Positions 31,452 to 40,760 of a stretch of DNA of 64,000 nucleotides are shown piece by piece. Source of the DNA: Psychrobacter sp. JCM 18901 (lineage in GTDB: Bacteria; Pseudomonadota; Gammaproteobacteria; Pseudomonadales; Moraxellaceae); assembly GCF_000586435.1 (NCBI RefSeq), contig NZ_BAWH01000013.1:24219-88218 (forward strand). Direction: 5' to 3'. The notes under the pieces were generated by a model. That model was given only the letters and a program-made list of their open reading frames with translations, had not been told where the DNA came from and made no database searches. Position numbers and translations under genes: made by a program. Position 1 is the first letter of the stretch. Each line of letters starts with the position of its first letter.

Positions 31452-32264
31452 TATCCTCCAAACCAGCGCTGTAATAGACTCTTTTTCTTCACGTCAATAT
31501 GACGTAGTGGACGCTCTTCACCCAAGAAACGGGCGACAATGTCTTCATAACATTGACCAGCAACAGAGTCGGTATAATGAATAACTGGTTCGCCATGGTT
31601 GGACGCTTCAAGCACTGAATGGCTCTCAGGAACAACACCAAGTAGTGGAACTTTTAGGATATCATTTGAGATAGTATCAATATCCATCATCTCATTGGCA
31701 GCCGCACGTTCAGGATTATAACGAGTGATAATCAAATGCTCGCGAACAGTCCCTTGGTTCTCTTCTACTTTTTTTCGTCTGACTCTGCAGAATACCGATG
31801 ATTCTATCTGAGTCACGTACTGAAGAGATCTCAGGGTTAGTGACGATAATAGCTTCATCTGCATGGTACATCGCTAGCTGTGCACCGCGCTCAATACCAG
31901 CAGGTGAGTCACAAATGATGTAGTCAAACTGTTTAGAGAGTTCAGCCATTACCTCTGATACCCCTTCGTCTGTCAATGCGTCTTTATCACGCGTCTGACT
32001 AGCTGGCAGGATATATAGGTTTTCAAGCTGTTTGTCTTTGACAAGTGCTTGCGACAAGCGCGCGTTTCCAGTGATGACATCTACGAAGTCATAAACAATT
32101 CTGTTTTCGCAACCCATGATTAAGTCTAGATTACGTAGACCTACATCAAAGTCGATAACAACTGTTTTATAGCCACGTAATGCCAAACCAGCGGCAAAAG
32201 AAGCACTTGTCGTGGTTTTACCCACACCGCCTTTACCTGAAGTGATTACAACTATCTTCGCCAC
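31451..32264 (-). CDS. minD: MinD, septum site-determining ATPase (frameshifted)
   Basis: Membrane-associated ParA-family ATPase that recruits MinC and oscillates with MinE. Deviant Walker [12 protein letters not shown] at residues 8-18, switch [23 protein letters not shown], switch [17 protein letters not shown], and a C-terminal amphipathic helix ([12 protein letters not shown]) as membrane anchor. A seven-T run near 31768 breaks the frame; six restores [10 protein letters not shown]. Length is about 270 residues, normal. minC lies 289 bases upstream rather than being tightly coupled. Confidence 0.95.
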
Positions 32265-32553
32265 AATGGCACACTCCTATGAATCAATGGGATATCTTTT
32301 ATATAAATAGCAAAATTACATGTTATTTACCTAACATATATACACTATCTTCGAAGCTAGCCTAGCATAAATAAACAAAAATTTATAGCAGCTCGATACT
32401 AAAGCAGAAAAACAACCTATTTATCGCTCAATTAGCCTCTTTGCGTGGTATTGGTAGGGTCATAGTCATGCTTTTTGGCTTGTTGAATAGAGCAGCTTAA
32501 CTACCTTAGTTTTCTATAAAGTCACTTCACCGTGTATTATTTTTAATGGCGTC

Positions 32554-33384
32554 TTAAGCTTCATCCATCACGGTAAACACTAAGCCTTCGCCTTCTACAA
32601 ATTTTACTTGCACCGACTTGTCGATAACATGCTCAGGTAAGTTGTCTCGTAAGCAATAGGTTCCTGCTACTGACACCAGTGAAGGATTAAAGACTTGGCA
32701 GAATATACGGGCATCTTTATCCCCTGTTGCGCCTGCCACCAAACGCCCTTGTGCACGGCCATATACATGCAAGCTATTGTCAGTAATCGCTTCAGCCCCG
32801 CTATTAATACTACTGGTCAAAATCAAGTCGCCGCCAACGTGATTGAGGCTTTGTCCTGAACGCAGCATTTGATCATAGATTAAGCTAGTAATATGCTGGG
32901 TACTTACCAATGTCTCGGTTGGCATATTAGATAGTGTCGTTTCAGTAGCAGGTTCGCTCGTGGTAGAAGTATCATCGACGCTATTAGCATTAACTACTTC
33001 GGCGTTGTTGTTCTCTACTGCCTTTTGAGTAGGGATGGGGGCTTTTTTACTTGGTAATATACGTTCAATACGCTTACCATCTGCTGGAAATATCGCTAAG
33101 CGCTGCTCACGTGCTTGCGCATCCAGCACTCCCGTCACCACGCCAATAGGCTGCAATCCCCATGCCCATAACAGCTCTACCAATGCTGATAAATCCTGCT
33201 CAACGTCACTATCAATAAGGATAGGAATATTGCTCGATTTATTACTGAGCGTTTCAGTTAGCTGAGCTTCTATAGCTGCTAAATCGCTTGTACTAAACTG
33301 TACGCGTGAAAACGTCAGCATCTTGCCGTAGAAAGCTAGCGCTGGTGCAGTCTGGTTATCGTTAGCTGAAACTGTCATATACAA
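32554..33384 (-). CDS. minC: MinC, septum formation inhibitor
   Basis: FtsZ antagonist recruited to poles by MinD. The N-terminal domain (1-105) has the YGKMLTFSRVQF and LVELLWAWGLQPIGVVTG segments. A Asn/Thr/Glu-rich linker of about 55 residues follows. The C-terminal beta-helix domain has GQSLNHVGGDLILTSSINSGAE, LHVYGRAQGRLVAGATGD and ARIFCQVFNPSLVSVAGTY, the standard MinC dimer/MinD-binding elements. Length is 276 residues. ATG at 33384 or 33378. Confidence 0.94.
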   Translation of the reverse strand: MYMTVSANDNQTAPALAFYGKMLTFSRVQFSTSDLAAIEAQLTETLSNKSSNIPILIDSDVEQDLSALVELLWAWGLQPIGVVTGVLDAQAREQRLAIFPADGKRIERILPSKKAPIPTQKAVENNNAEVVNANSVDDTSTTSEPATETTLSNMPTETLVSTQHITSLIYDQMLRSGQSLNHVGGDLILTSSINSGAEAITDNSLHVYGRAQGRLVAGATGDKDARIFCQVFNPSLVSVAGTYCLRDNLPEHVIDKSVQVKFVEGEGLVFTVMDEA

Positions 33385-33449
33385 ACCCTTAAAAATAATT
33401 CTGTCACGGTATTATGTCTCTTATTACATCATGCTATTAGATAGCTAAA

Positions 33450-34549
33450 CTATAGATTTAGTATATCTTGGTGCTTCCATTGCTGCACTTTTACTTGCGC
33501 TTCAAACGCAGTCAAACTGTCATCAATGATACTAGAAATTAAAGTATCTAGCGCTGTATTATTAGTATCTATTTGCGCAATACCGCTAGCAATTTCCATC
33601 ATTAATATATCCAAGCGCTTAGGGTCTAAAAGTCGCTTGTTCAATGCATTTACGACGTTCTCACCGATATTGTGCCCAACGTGATGTAGCTGTGACTCAA
33701 TCAGGCTGCCCGCGATAGGTATCATGCGTAGATAGCGGCGCAACTCAGGTGTATTGGCCAACCCTTCTTCAATAGCATTGCCCATCTCGCTCGCCAATAT
33801 ACTGCCGCCACCTGATAAGGCAGTCAGTTCCTGCAGCTTTGGTGCAAGCTCTGTACGCAGTACGGACAATACGGCCGCTTCAATTTTATTTCGATTTTTT
33901 TGCAATCGTCGACTCAATGAATGATTTGTGCGTGTCTGAACTGGTTAGTTCTTGTCGAAAGTTTTGTATCGCTGTCAAAATAACGCGATCGGAGAGCTCT
34001 TCTAACAGTAGGTCAATGTAGAATTTGATTCGGTTGATCCACGTCTGCGGCAGTACTTGATAGCCAAGCTGATATAGACGTCGTCCAATAACGACCGCTC
34101 GCAGCAGTCGTAAAGCACGTAGCTGCGGAAAGCAGCCTAATACTTCGTACCAATGAACGAATGGGAAAAAGAACCAGCGATAATAGACTTTTTTGTTTGA
34201 TGGCAATCGCCCAGCGCAATAGCAACTCAATAACCAAAAAGATAGTAAAAAAACCTCCAGCAGTGCGTAGAGGATCATGCAACGTTGTTTGATACCAGAT
34301 AAGTGCGTCGCTCACCGTTAGCCAATTGGCAGCATTACTACTAAAATTGCTCATCAAAATAGCATCGATACTGATCAATAGCAGATCAATACTGATGGCA
34401 ATAATCATAACGATATCGTAAGTGAGCTTAAAGCGACTCGGCTTTGGATGGTTCGATTTTGGCGGCTCATCATTTATTGGATAAGGAGGCTGACTCAAAA
34501 CAGATTCGGTAGCTAACGGCGAGCTAGTAGTAGAGGTGGGCACAGTCAT
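33450..34549 (-). CDS. Uncharacterised membrane protein, ion-channel-like N-terminus (frameshifted)
   Basis: About 365 residues after correcting an A run near 34195 and a seven-T run near 33894 (ATIAKNRNKIEAAVLSVL). The first 45 residues are Ser/Pro/Thr-rich. Then follow about four hydrophobic helices: IVMIIAISIDLLLISIDAIL, a middle segment, TIFLVIELLLRWAIA and WFFFPFVHWYEVLGCFPQLR. After these comes LRALRLLRAVVIGRRL, an Arg-repeat resembling a voltage-sensor S4. The C-terminal half is helical and soluble-looking. Similar topology occurs in ion transporter/voltage-sensor proteins, but no pore selectivity filter is visible. I cannot assign a function. Confidence 0.6.
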
Positions 34550-34900
34550 ACCTTATAAGTAATAAATGGCACAAAAAAATGGGTAAGAGTTCGATATTTA
34601 CTACTATTTACTATTAAAGTAGACATCGAAAATCTATGAGTTCATGATTAGTCACATTATCAATGAATAAGGCTAAAAAACAACCCATCTTTGATTAAAA
34701 TTTACTTATGATGCATGGCTGTTTTAACAGTAGCATCATAAGTAAGATATGACTATTGTGACATTTGTACCCGTAACTTTATTGCCCTATAACTTTTTAT
34801 CTCATTATCGATATTTACTACTTAGTACGCTTGCATAGACTGTGCTTGGTATTTTATAAGGTCTAACAGTCAGCCAGTTTAGTATTACTGAGCATCTTTG
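34550..34900. other. Intergenic gap with a large nested hairpin
   Basis: About 350 bases without a gene. It contains at 34702-34745 a perfect 13-bp inverted repeat, TTACTTATGATGC / GCATCATAAGTAA. Between the arms is a second perfect stem, CTGTT/AACAG, at 34719-34730. No T run follows. No transposase is near. Confidence 0.65.
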
Positions 34901-35865
34901 TTAGGCATCTTGCGCTTTAGGATTGGTTTCAAAATCTGCCAACATAGTGCTAATTCGTTCATCTTTTTGACGCCACACTTGTTCAACCCAGTCGAACATT
35001 TGAGCTTTTGTATCCTCGTCATTTTCGTAGCCACCTTGCTTGATACTTTCGAACAACGCATCTGGTATGTCAATGTACCGCAAGTCAACCCCCAAGCGTT
35101 TGATATTACCTTTCCAAAGATCGCCATAGCTTGGTACACCATCAGGATATACGATGGTCATGTCTAATATGCCATCGATATCTTCACCTAGTGCGCTAAT
35201 AGCCAATGACAATCCGCCTGCACGAGGTTTCAATAAGTGCTTATAAGGCGATTTTTGCTGAGCTTGTTTGGCTTTGGTGAAACGAGTACCTTCCAAATAA
35301 TTTAATAAGGTAAACGGTTTGTCTTTTAGTAGGGCGCAGGCACGTTTGGCTTCTTCGATGTCCTTGCCTTTTAACGCAGGATTTTTGGCGATGGCTTCTT
35401 TTGAGTGTCGGCGCATCATTGGAAAGTCTAAAAAGTAAAAAGCTTGACCAACGATAGGAATGTAAATCAGCTCAAACTTGGTAAAAAAAATCGCGTAAGT
35501 GGCAAACGTTTTTCGCCAATATACTGCACGATGCTAGTATCGACCCATGATTGGTGGTTGCTCACTAGCAGGTATTTACCATTGGTATGGATATCGTCCG
35601 GTAGGTTGATACGCCAATCTTTGCGAGGCAACATGTTATCGATCAAGGCACTGTTGCTGCTGATCCAGTGAGTAGCAATTTTGATGACGGCTTTGTCTGC
35701 AATAGAGGCACCAGTAATGACTTTACCGACGCCCATTAGCCATAAAGGAATACTACCACCGAAGCTATTGGCGGCGATGACACCAGTAGCTGTTGCAAGC
35801 GACACAGCTTTGCCCAGTTTAGGCGAACGTTTATGCATTTTTCGAATGGTAGATGTCAATCGCAT
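34901..35865 (-). CDS. Lysophospholipid acyltransferase family protein (PlsC-like, YihG-type), frameshifted
   Basis: Membrane-associated 1-acylglycerol-phosphate-type acyltransferase. The catalytic NHXSWXD motif appears as VSNHQSWVD near residue 105, followed after the frameshift by the second block LDFPMMRRHS and the third, LLNYLEGTRFTKAK (the EGTR motif). The N-terminus has a hydrophobic region VIAANSFGGSIPLWLMGVG. An A run of eight near 35490 breaks the frame; nine gives LTRFFFTKFELIYIPIVGQAFYF. Length is about 321 residues, close to E. coli YihG (310 aa). ATG at 35865 is preferred over the upstream TTG. Confidence 0.88.
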
Positions 35866-36241
35866 GCTCAATCCTTTTCAGTCTATCTGATTAATAATAA
35901 GCCGTATGTCGCTGAATCTGTCCTAGTCAAGTCAGGAATATTATGAACGTAAAGCTTTAAATCATGACTATTTAAAGCCGACAAATCTAGCGATATAATT
36001 TTAGCAGAAACATGTTGTAGTGTACGGTTGTAAACGTGACTAGTGGTAGCAAGGCGCGAAGATTTGACCTATAAAATCATTGAAATATAACCTGCACTTC
36101 TCATACATAGGTATGACAAAATATTACACAGAGATAGGTTCTAGTTGCCATAATAATGGGTAGTGTAGATAAGTACTTAAAAAAGATTAACGGACAATCT
36201 TTATAAAAAGCACGATTTTTTTAAACTTAAGAGGAAATATT
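35866..36241. other. Divergent intergenic region with a 9-bp palindrome
   Basis: No gene. It separates the acyltransferase (minus) from the OmpA-like lipoprotein (plus). GCTTTAAAT (35954-35962) pairs perfectly with ATTTAAAGC (35970-35978) over a 7-base loop; it could be an operator or a small stem. Promoters are expected but not confidently placed. Confidence 0.5.
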
Positions 36242-36898
36242 ATGCGTAATACTTTAATGATTGCAGCAGTAGCATCAGGTCTAGCACTTAGCGGTTGTAC
36301 AACAGATCCAAACACTGGACAACAGCGTCTAAACAAAGCTGCTCTGGGTGGTCTAGTTGGTGCAGCAGGTGGTGCAACTATTTCAAAAGCAACAGGCGGC
36401 GACAAAACTGGTCGTGATGCAGCTATCGGCGCAGCACTAGGTGCAGGCGTTGGTTACTACATGGAGCGTCAAGCTCGTCAACTTGAGCAGCAAATGGCTG
36501 GTACAGGCGTAACTGTTGAGCAAAATCCAACCACTGGTAACATTGATTTGGTTATGCCAGGTAGCATCACGTTCTCATTTGATGATGCAACCCTTAGCTC
36601 ATCATTCAAGCCAACGCTTGATAAGCTTGCTTCAACGATGAACCAGTACAACCAAAACACAATTACTATCGCTGGTCACACTGATAGCAAAGGTTCAGCA
36701 TCTTATAACATGGGTCTGTCACGTGATCGTGCTTACTCAGTTGCTAACTACTTGACAGCTCGCGGTGTTGCTTCAAACCGTGTAAACGTTGTTGCTTACG
36801 GCGAGTCACGTCCAATCGCAGACAACAACACTGAATATGGCCGTGGTCAAAACCGCCGTGTTGAGTTAACAGTTAACGCACCACAGAGCGTAAACTAA
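36242..36898 (+). CDS. OmpA family lipoprotein (YiaD-like)
   Basis: Outer-membrane lipoprotein that anchors to peptidoglycan. Lipobox LALSGC with Cys 19; then a glycine-zipper region (AALGGLVGAAGGATISKA and DAAIGAALGAGVGYY); then an OmpA C-terminal domain with ITFSFDDATLSSSFKPTLDKLA, the peptidoglycan-binding ITIAGHTDSKGSASYNMGLS and YGRGQNRRVEL. Length is 218 residues, matching YiaD. AAGAGGA precedes the ATG. Monocistronic by its own terminator. Confidence 0.92.
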   Translation: MRNTLMIAAVASGLALSGCTTDPNTGQQRLNKAALGGLVGAAGGATISKATGGDKTGRDAAIGAALGAGVGYYMERQARQLEQQMAGTGVTVEQNPTTGNIDLVMPGSITFSFDDATLSSSFKPTLDKLASTMNQYNQNTITIAGHTDSKGSASYNMGLSRDRAYSVANYLTARGVASNRVNVVAYGESRPIADNNTEYGRGQNRRVELTVNAPQSVN

Positions 36899-36968
36899 TC
36901 AATAGCTATAACTAATAAATAGTTATATAACTATTGAGTATGTGCTAGATATTTGAGCACATATATTT

Positions 36969-37003
36969 CAAAAAGAGTCAGCGATATGCTGGCTCTTTTT
37001 TTG
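36969..37003 (+). terminator. Intrinsic terminator after the OmpA-like lipoprotein gene
   Basis: Stem GAGTCAGC / GCTGGCTC (one G-T pair) with a 5-base loop, followed by seven T. Confidence 0.85.
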
Positions 37004-37065
37004 TGTTTTCAGTTTGAATAAAATAGTGATGATTGATAGATATAGTTAATATTAAATTAAATATT

Positions 37066-37084
37066 GATAATGATTATCAATAAC
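37066..37084. promoter_or_regulatory. Putative Fur box upstream of the imelysin cluster
   Basis: GATAATGATTATCAATAAC agrees closely with the 19-bp Fur consensus (GATAATGATAATCATTATC) and lies about 170 bases upstream of the imelysin start. Function fits: iron-regulated genes follow. The rest of the 356-base gap 36899-37254 holds the terminator above and no gene. Confidence 0.75.
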
Positions 37085-37254
37085 ACTATAATTTGTCAGT
37101 GTTTGCTATTAATGCAATATTAAACGTCTTATCGTGCGCACTGAGAGTCAATGTGCATGGCTAAGATAGCCTGCTGTAACATGGCTTGATTATCAAAATA
37201 ATTGAGGCTACTTAACCAAAACGAATTTTTTTGCTATATTTCTTGAGGATATGT

Positions 37255-38715
37255 ATGACAATTACCACAGTAACGAGCCGTAAGCTTTTACCAACTACTT
37301 TAGCTGTTGCACTTGCAGGATTGTTAATGGTGTCGGGCTGTACAAAGCAAGCCGATGAAGACACCAATGCTGCGACAGAAACGCAAACAGAAGTAGCAAA
37401 CACAGAGACAGCTGATAATTCAGAGATGACTGCTGCCGAAAAAGCACATATTGATAGATTGATTATCAGTTATGCAAATATGGCACACGCCGCTTATAAA
37501 GATTCGTTGGACACGGCCAAAGCGCTACAAACTGCGGTAGAAACTTACGTGGCCACTCCAACACAAGAAAACCTTGATGCTGCAAAGGCTGCCTATAAAG
37601 CAGCACGTCAGCCATATTCACAAACTGAGATTTTCCGTTTTGATGAAGGCTTTGTGACTGCTAATGACAAACGTACTATCAACAGCATCGATAGCTGGGA
37701 AGGGCAGATCAATGCTTGGCCACTTGATGAAGCGCTGATTGATTATGTTGGTGACGACTATGAAGGCGAATATAACAGCCAAGAGAATATCATCAATAGC
37801 GACAGCATTACTGTCGGTAGTATCAAGCAAGATACCAGTACAATCACACCTGAGCTACTCGCAGAAATGAATGAAATCGGTGGTAGTGAAGCCAACGTAA
37901 CGACTGGCTATCATGCGATTGAGTTTATGCTGTGGGGTCAAGACAACAACGGTGTGAAAGAAGGTGCAGGTAATCGCCCAGTCACTGACTATGCGACTGA
38001 AGCCGGACAGTGTACTAGTGGTGAGACCGTCAATGAGGATGCCAGTATCTGTGAGCGCCGTGGTGAGTTCTTAACTGCTGCAACTCAACTATTGGTCGAT
38101 GATTTGACCGCGATGGAAGCTCAGTGGCAGCCTGATACTGAGAATACCTTACGTAGTGATTTGATAGCGCGCAAATATGACAATGGTCTGCGCCAAATTA
38201 TGTATCAAATGGGTAGCCTAGCATTAGGTGAGTTGGCTTCTGAGCGTATGCAGGTCGCTTTTGTTACTGGCTCTACTGAAGATGAGCACGAATGCTTTAG
38301 TGATTTGACTCATTTGAGCTATGCCAATAATGCACGCGGTATCCAAAACGTCTTTAATGGTAGCTATACAACAGTCGCTGGTAAGACAGTGGGCGGCTAC
38401 GGTATCAAAGATTATCTAACGGATAACGGCCACACAGAAGCTGCTGATAAGTTGGCTGCTGAGTTCAACAAAGTAGAAGGCGCGTTCAACGTTATCGTTG
38501 AAAAAGGCGAAAAAGACGGTATCAAGATTGATCAGATGATTGCAACTGTCGGTCAAGCTAGCCAAGAAGGTATCTCTGCTGAAGAACAAAACGTCCGTCG
38601 TGGATGGGTTGAAGCGGGCATCACTAGCTTACAAGAGCTGACGGCCAGTATCGAAAACGCTGCAAAAGCAGTTGGTATCGATAATCTAGACGCAGATGCA
38701 GGGTCACAGTTTTAA
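37255..38715 (+). CDS. Imelysin-family iron-regulated lipoprotein (IrpA-like)
   Basis: Periplasm-facing M75/imelysin protein, thought to take part in iron uptake rather than proteolysis. Start ATG 37255 behind TTGAGGAT; lipobox MVSGC with Cys 29 and an acidic Thr-rich linker. The imelysin domain has IDSWEGQINAWPLDEALIDYV and the characteristic GxHxxE motif as TGYHAIEFMLWGQD, and a second-half repeat with DLTHLSYANNARGIQNVFNG. Length is 487 residues. First gene of a four-gene cluster downstream of a Fur box; the next gene lies about 285 bases further on. Confidence 0.9.
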   Translation: MTITTVTSRKLLPTTLAVALAGLLMVSGCTKQADEDTNAATETQTEVANTETADNSEMTAAEKAHIDRLIISYANMAHAAYKDSLDTAKALQTAVETYVATPTQENLDAAKAAYKAARQPYSQTEIFRFDEGFVTANDKRTINSIDSWEGQINAWPLDEALIDYVGDDYEGEYNSQENIINSDSITVGSIKQDTSTITPELLAEMNEIGGSEANVTTGYHAIEFMLWGQDNNGVKEGAGNRPVTDYATEAGQCTSGETVNEDASICERRGEFLTAATQLLVDDLTAMEAQWQPDTENTLRSDLIARKYDNGLRQIMYQMGSLALGELASERMQVAFVTGSTEDEHECFSDLTHLSYANNARGIQNVFNGSYTTVAGKTVGGYGIKDYLTDNGHTEAADKLAAEFNKVEGAFNVIVEKGEKDGIKIDQMIATVGQASQEGISAEEQNVRRGWVEAGITSLQELTASIENAAKAVGIDNLDADAGSQF

Positions 38716-38830
38716 GAAAAATTTAAGCTAGCGGCACTTATTTAAAAGCCTTTCATTGGCTTTGCGACGTTTTATTAGTCGTTGTAGGTCAGTAACCGCT
38801 GTTTATTAGATACTTAGATTAGATATAATA

Positions 38831-38866
38831 CGTGCGTTGTCAGCCACCGTTGGCAACGCATTTTTA
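38831..38866 (+). terminator. Possible terminator after the first imelysin gene
   Basis: TGCGTTG pairs with CAACGCA (38833-38839 and 38854-38860) with extra inner CCA/TGG pairing, followed by five T. Confidence 0.6.
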
Positions 38867-38895
38867 CGAGCATTAAATAAGCCAATTGGCCGGTG

Positions 38896-38952
38896 TACCA
38901 CCCCATTATATGTCGATAAGCAATGATTGTGACGACATATAATGAGATGGTA
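38896..38952. other. Long palindrome upstream of the di-heme oxidoreductase gene
   Basis: Perfect 12-bp inverted repeat CATTATATGTCG / CGACATATAATG (38904-38915, 38933-38944) with a 17-base loop, extended outward past a 3x3 internal loop by TACCA/TGGTA. It ends about 50 bases before the ATG of the next gene. It may be a regulator site or mRNA structure. Confidence 0.65.
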
Positions 38953-39000
38953 TGACAAAATTTTAATGGTTCTACTCTAGCGCTAAGGCACTGAATTTCT

Positions 39001-40677
39001 ATGAACGCCAATTATGTTAACCCCTCTGATTTTCCTCTTGCTACTCAAATCCTACGACATATACCCTCTAAGCTTGCGCTAATTATCGCGAGTGCAATGG
39101 CCATCAGTGCATGTCAACCATCTGATAGCGTTTCTGACGACAATTCTGACCATGTTTCTGCTAACACTTTAGATCAGGCCTCAAGTAATGAAAGCAGCAC
39201 TGAAAACAGCCAATTGCTATCGTCTGAAAACGCCAAAAATATAGAAACACTGGCAGGCGTGCCGATGCAGCAACTGGTGAGCTTTGACCCTCAAGAGATT
39301 AAGCAGGGCGGTGACTCTGGTATTAGTATTAGCAGTGCTGAAAGCTACTCAAAGCCTTCATCAAACCTAGCAGCTTCTCGAAAAGGGTCGTTCTTTATTG
39401 GTAATGCGTTTTTCAAACAGCCATGGGTCGTTGCTCCTGCTAGTACTGATAGTCGTGATGGGCTGGGTGCATTATTCAATGTGGCCGCTTGCCAGTCCTG
39501 TCATGTCAAAGATGGGCGAGGTCATGCGCCGATGACTGCCGATGACGATGCTGATAGTTTGTTAATTCGTTTGTCTATGCCAGCGACGACTGATGAGCAG
39601 CGCCAGCAGCTACAGGATTCGCTAATTGAAAAGGTAGCTCATCCTATGTATGGTGGCCAGCTACAAGATCGCGGTATTCAGGGCGTACCTGCTGAAGCAA
39701 GAATCGCAGTGCAGTGGACAGACAAACCAGTTACCTTTGCTGACGGGTATGTCGAGACACTACGTGCGCCAACGTTTAATTTGACCAAACCTGGTTACGG
39801 TGCTTTTGACGATGACATGATGGTATCGCCGCGTGTGGCGCTACCAATGATTGGGCTTGGGCTACTAGAGCAAATACCTGACGATGACATTAAAAAACAA
39901 GCCAGCGACAGTAGCAATGGTGATATCAGTGGTAAATTTAACTGGGTCATGGATCCGCAAACGGGCAAGCGGGCGCTTGGACGATTTGGGTGGAAAGCTG
40001 GTCAAACCAAACTGATTACTCAAAACCAAAGTGCCTTTAACGAAGACATGGGTCTGACGTCCAACATCCGTCCTAACGAGTCATGTATGCCAACGCAGAC
40101 CGCTTGCCTAAATGCAGCGACAGGTGCTGATGAACAGGGCAATGGTAAATCACCTGTGGAAGTAAATGATGAGGTCGCGAAATTTGTAGAGTTTTATACT
40201 CGAAATCTAGCAGTGCCGCATCGCCGTAATGCGGATGATAAGCTCGTACTGGCTGGCAAAAAGCGTTTTTATGACATGGGTTGTCAAAGCTGTCATACGC
40301 CAAGATATCAGTTGCCAAAAACCGACGATGATCATCTTGAGCAGCATGGACAAGTGATTTATCCTTACACAGATTTGCTATTGCACGATATGGGCGATGA
40401 TCTCGCTGATCGTACGATTGCTGGCAAACTGCCACCAAAAGATGCACAAGTTGAGTTTTTAGCCAACTCTTATGAATGGCGTACACCAGCACTTTGGGGC
40501 GTGGGGCTTGCGCAGACAGTTGATCCTCAAGCGACGTTTTTGCATGATGGCCGTGCCCGTACGTTGATGGAAGCTGTTTTATGGCATGGCGGAGAAGCCG
40601 AAAAGCAAAAGCAACAAGTATTGAAGTTAGACAAACAAGGTCGCGCAGAGCTTAATGCGTTCCTAAAGTCGCTGTAA
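39001..40677 (+). CDS. Di-heme oxidoreductase family c-type cytochrome (thiol oxidoreductase-like) lipoprotein
   Basis: Periplasmic or outer-membrane-anchored protein with two c-type heme sites: CQSCH near residues 164-168 (VAACQSCHVKDGRGH) and CQSCH near 428-432 (MGCQSCHTPRYQLP). A hydrophobic N-terminus ends in a lipobox-like MAISAC (Cys 38). Further family motifs are PRVALPMIGLGLLEQIPD and the C-terminal ATFLHDGRARTLMEAVLWHGGEAE, as in DHOR/MauG-like proteins. Length is 558 residues. It is second in the imelysin cluster; relatives always sit beside imelysin genes, suggesting a redox step in iron acquisition. Its stop codon lies in a tandem repeat. Confidence 0.9.
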   Translation: MNANYVNPSDFPLATQILRHIPSKLALIIASAMAISACQPSDSVSDDNSDHVSANTLDQASSNESSTENSQLLSSENAKNIETLAGVPMQQLVSFDPQEIKQGGDSGISISSAESYSKPSSNLAASRKGSFFIGNAFFKQPWVVAPASTDSRDGLGALFNVAACQSCHVKDGRGHAPMTADDDADSLLIRLSMPATTDEQRQQLQDSLIEKVAHPMYGGQLQDRGIQGVPAEARIAVQWTDKPVTFADGYVETLRAPTFNLTKPGYGAFDDDMMVSPRVALPMIGLGLLEQIPDDDIKKQASDSSNGDISGKFNWVMDPQTGKRALGRFGWKAGQTKLITQNQSAFNEDMGLTSNIRPNESCMPTQTACLNAATGADEQGNGKSPVEVNDEVAKFVEFYTRNLAVPHRRNADDKLVLAGKKRFYDMGCQSCHTPRYQLPKTDDDHLEQHGQVIYPYTDLLLHDMGDDLADRTIAGKLPPKDAQVEFLANSYEWRTPALWGVGLAQTVDPQATFLHDGRARTLMEAVLWHGGEAEKQKQQVLKLDKQGRAELNAFLKSL

Positions 40678-40706
40678 TAAAATCACTGTAATAAAGTCGC
40701 TATTAT
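40665..40706. repeat. 14-bp tandem repeat, three copies, starting in the last codons of the di-heme gene
   Basis: AAAGTCGCTGTAAT, AAAATCACTGTAAT and AAAGTCGCTATTAT follow each other without gap. The first unit encodes the final residues and stop; the others are duplicated beyond it. Confidence 0.75.
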
Positions 40707-40760
40707 AAGACCAGTATAAAAACGCTATAAATTACTACCTATAACATTACCGAGAAACCT

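Noticed and set aside
34702..34745. Ends of an insertion sequence or MITE
   Set aside because: There is no transposase, no target-site duplication that I can see, and no second copy in the window.
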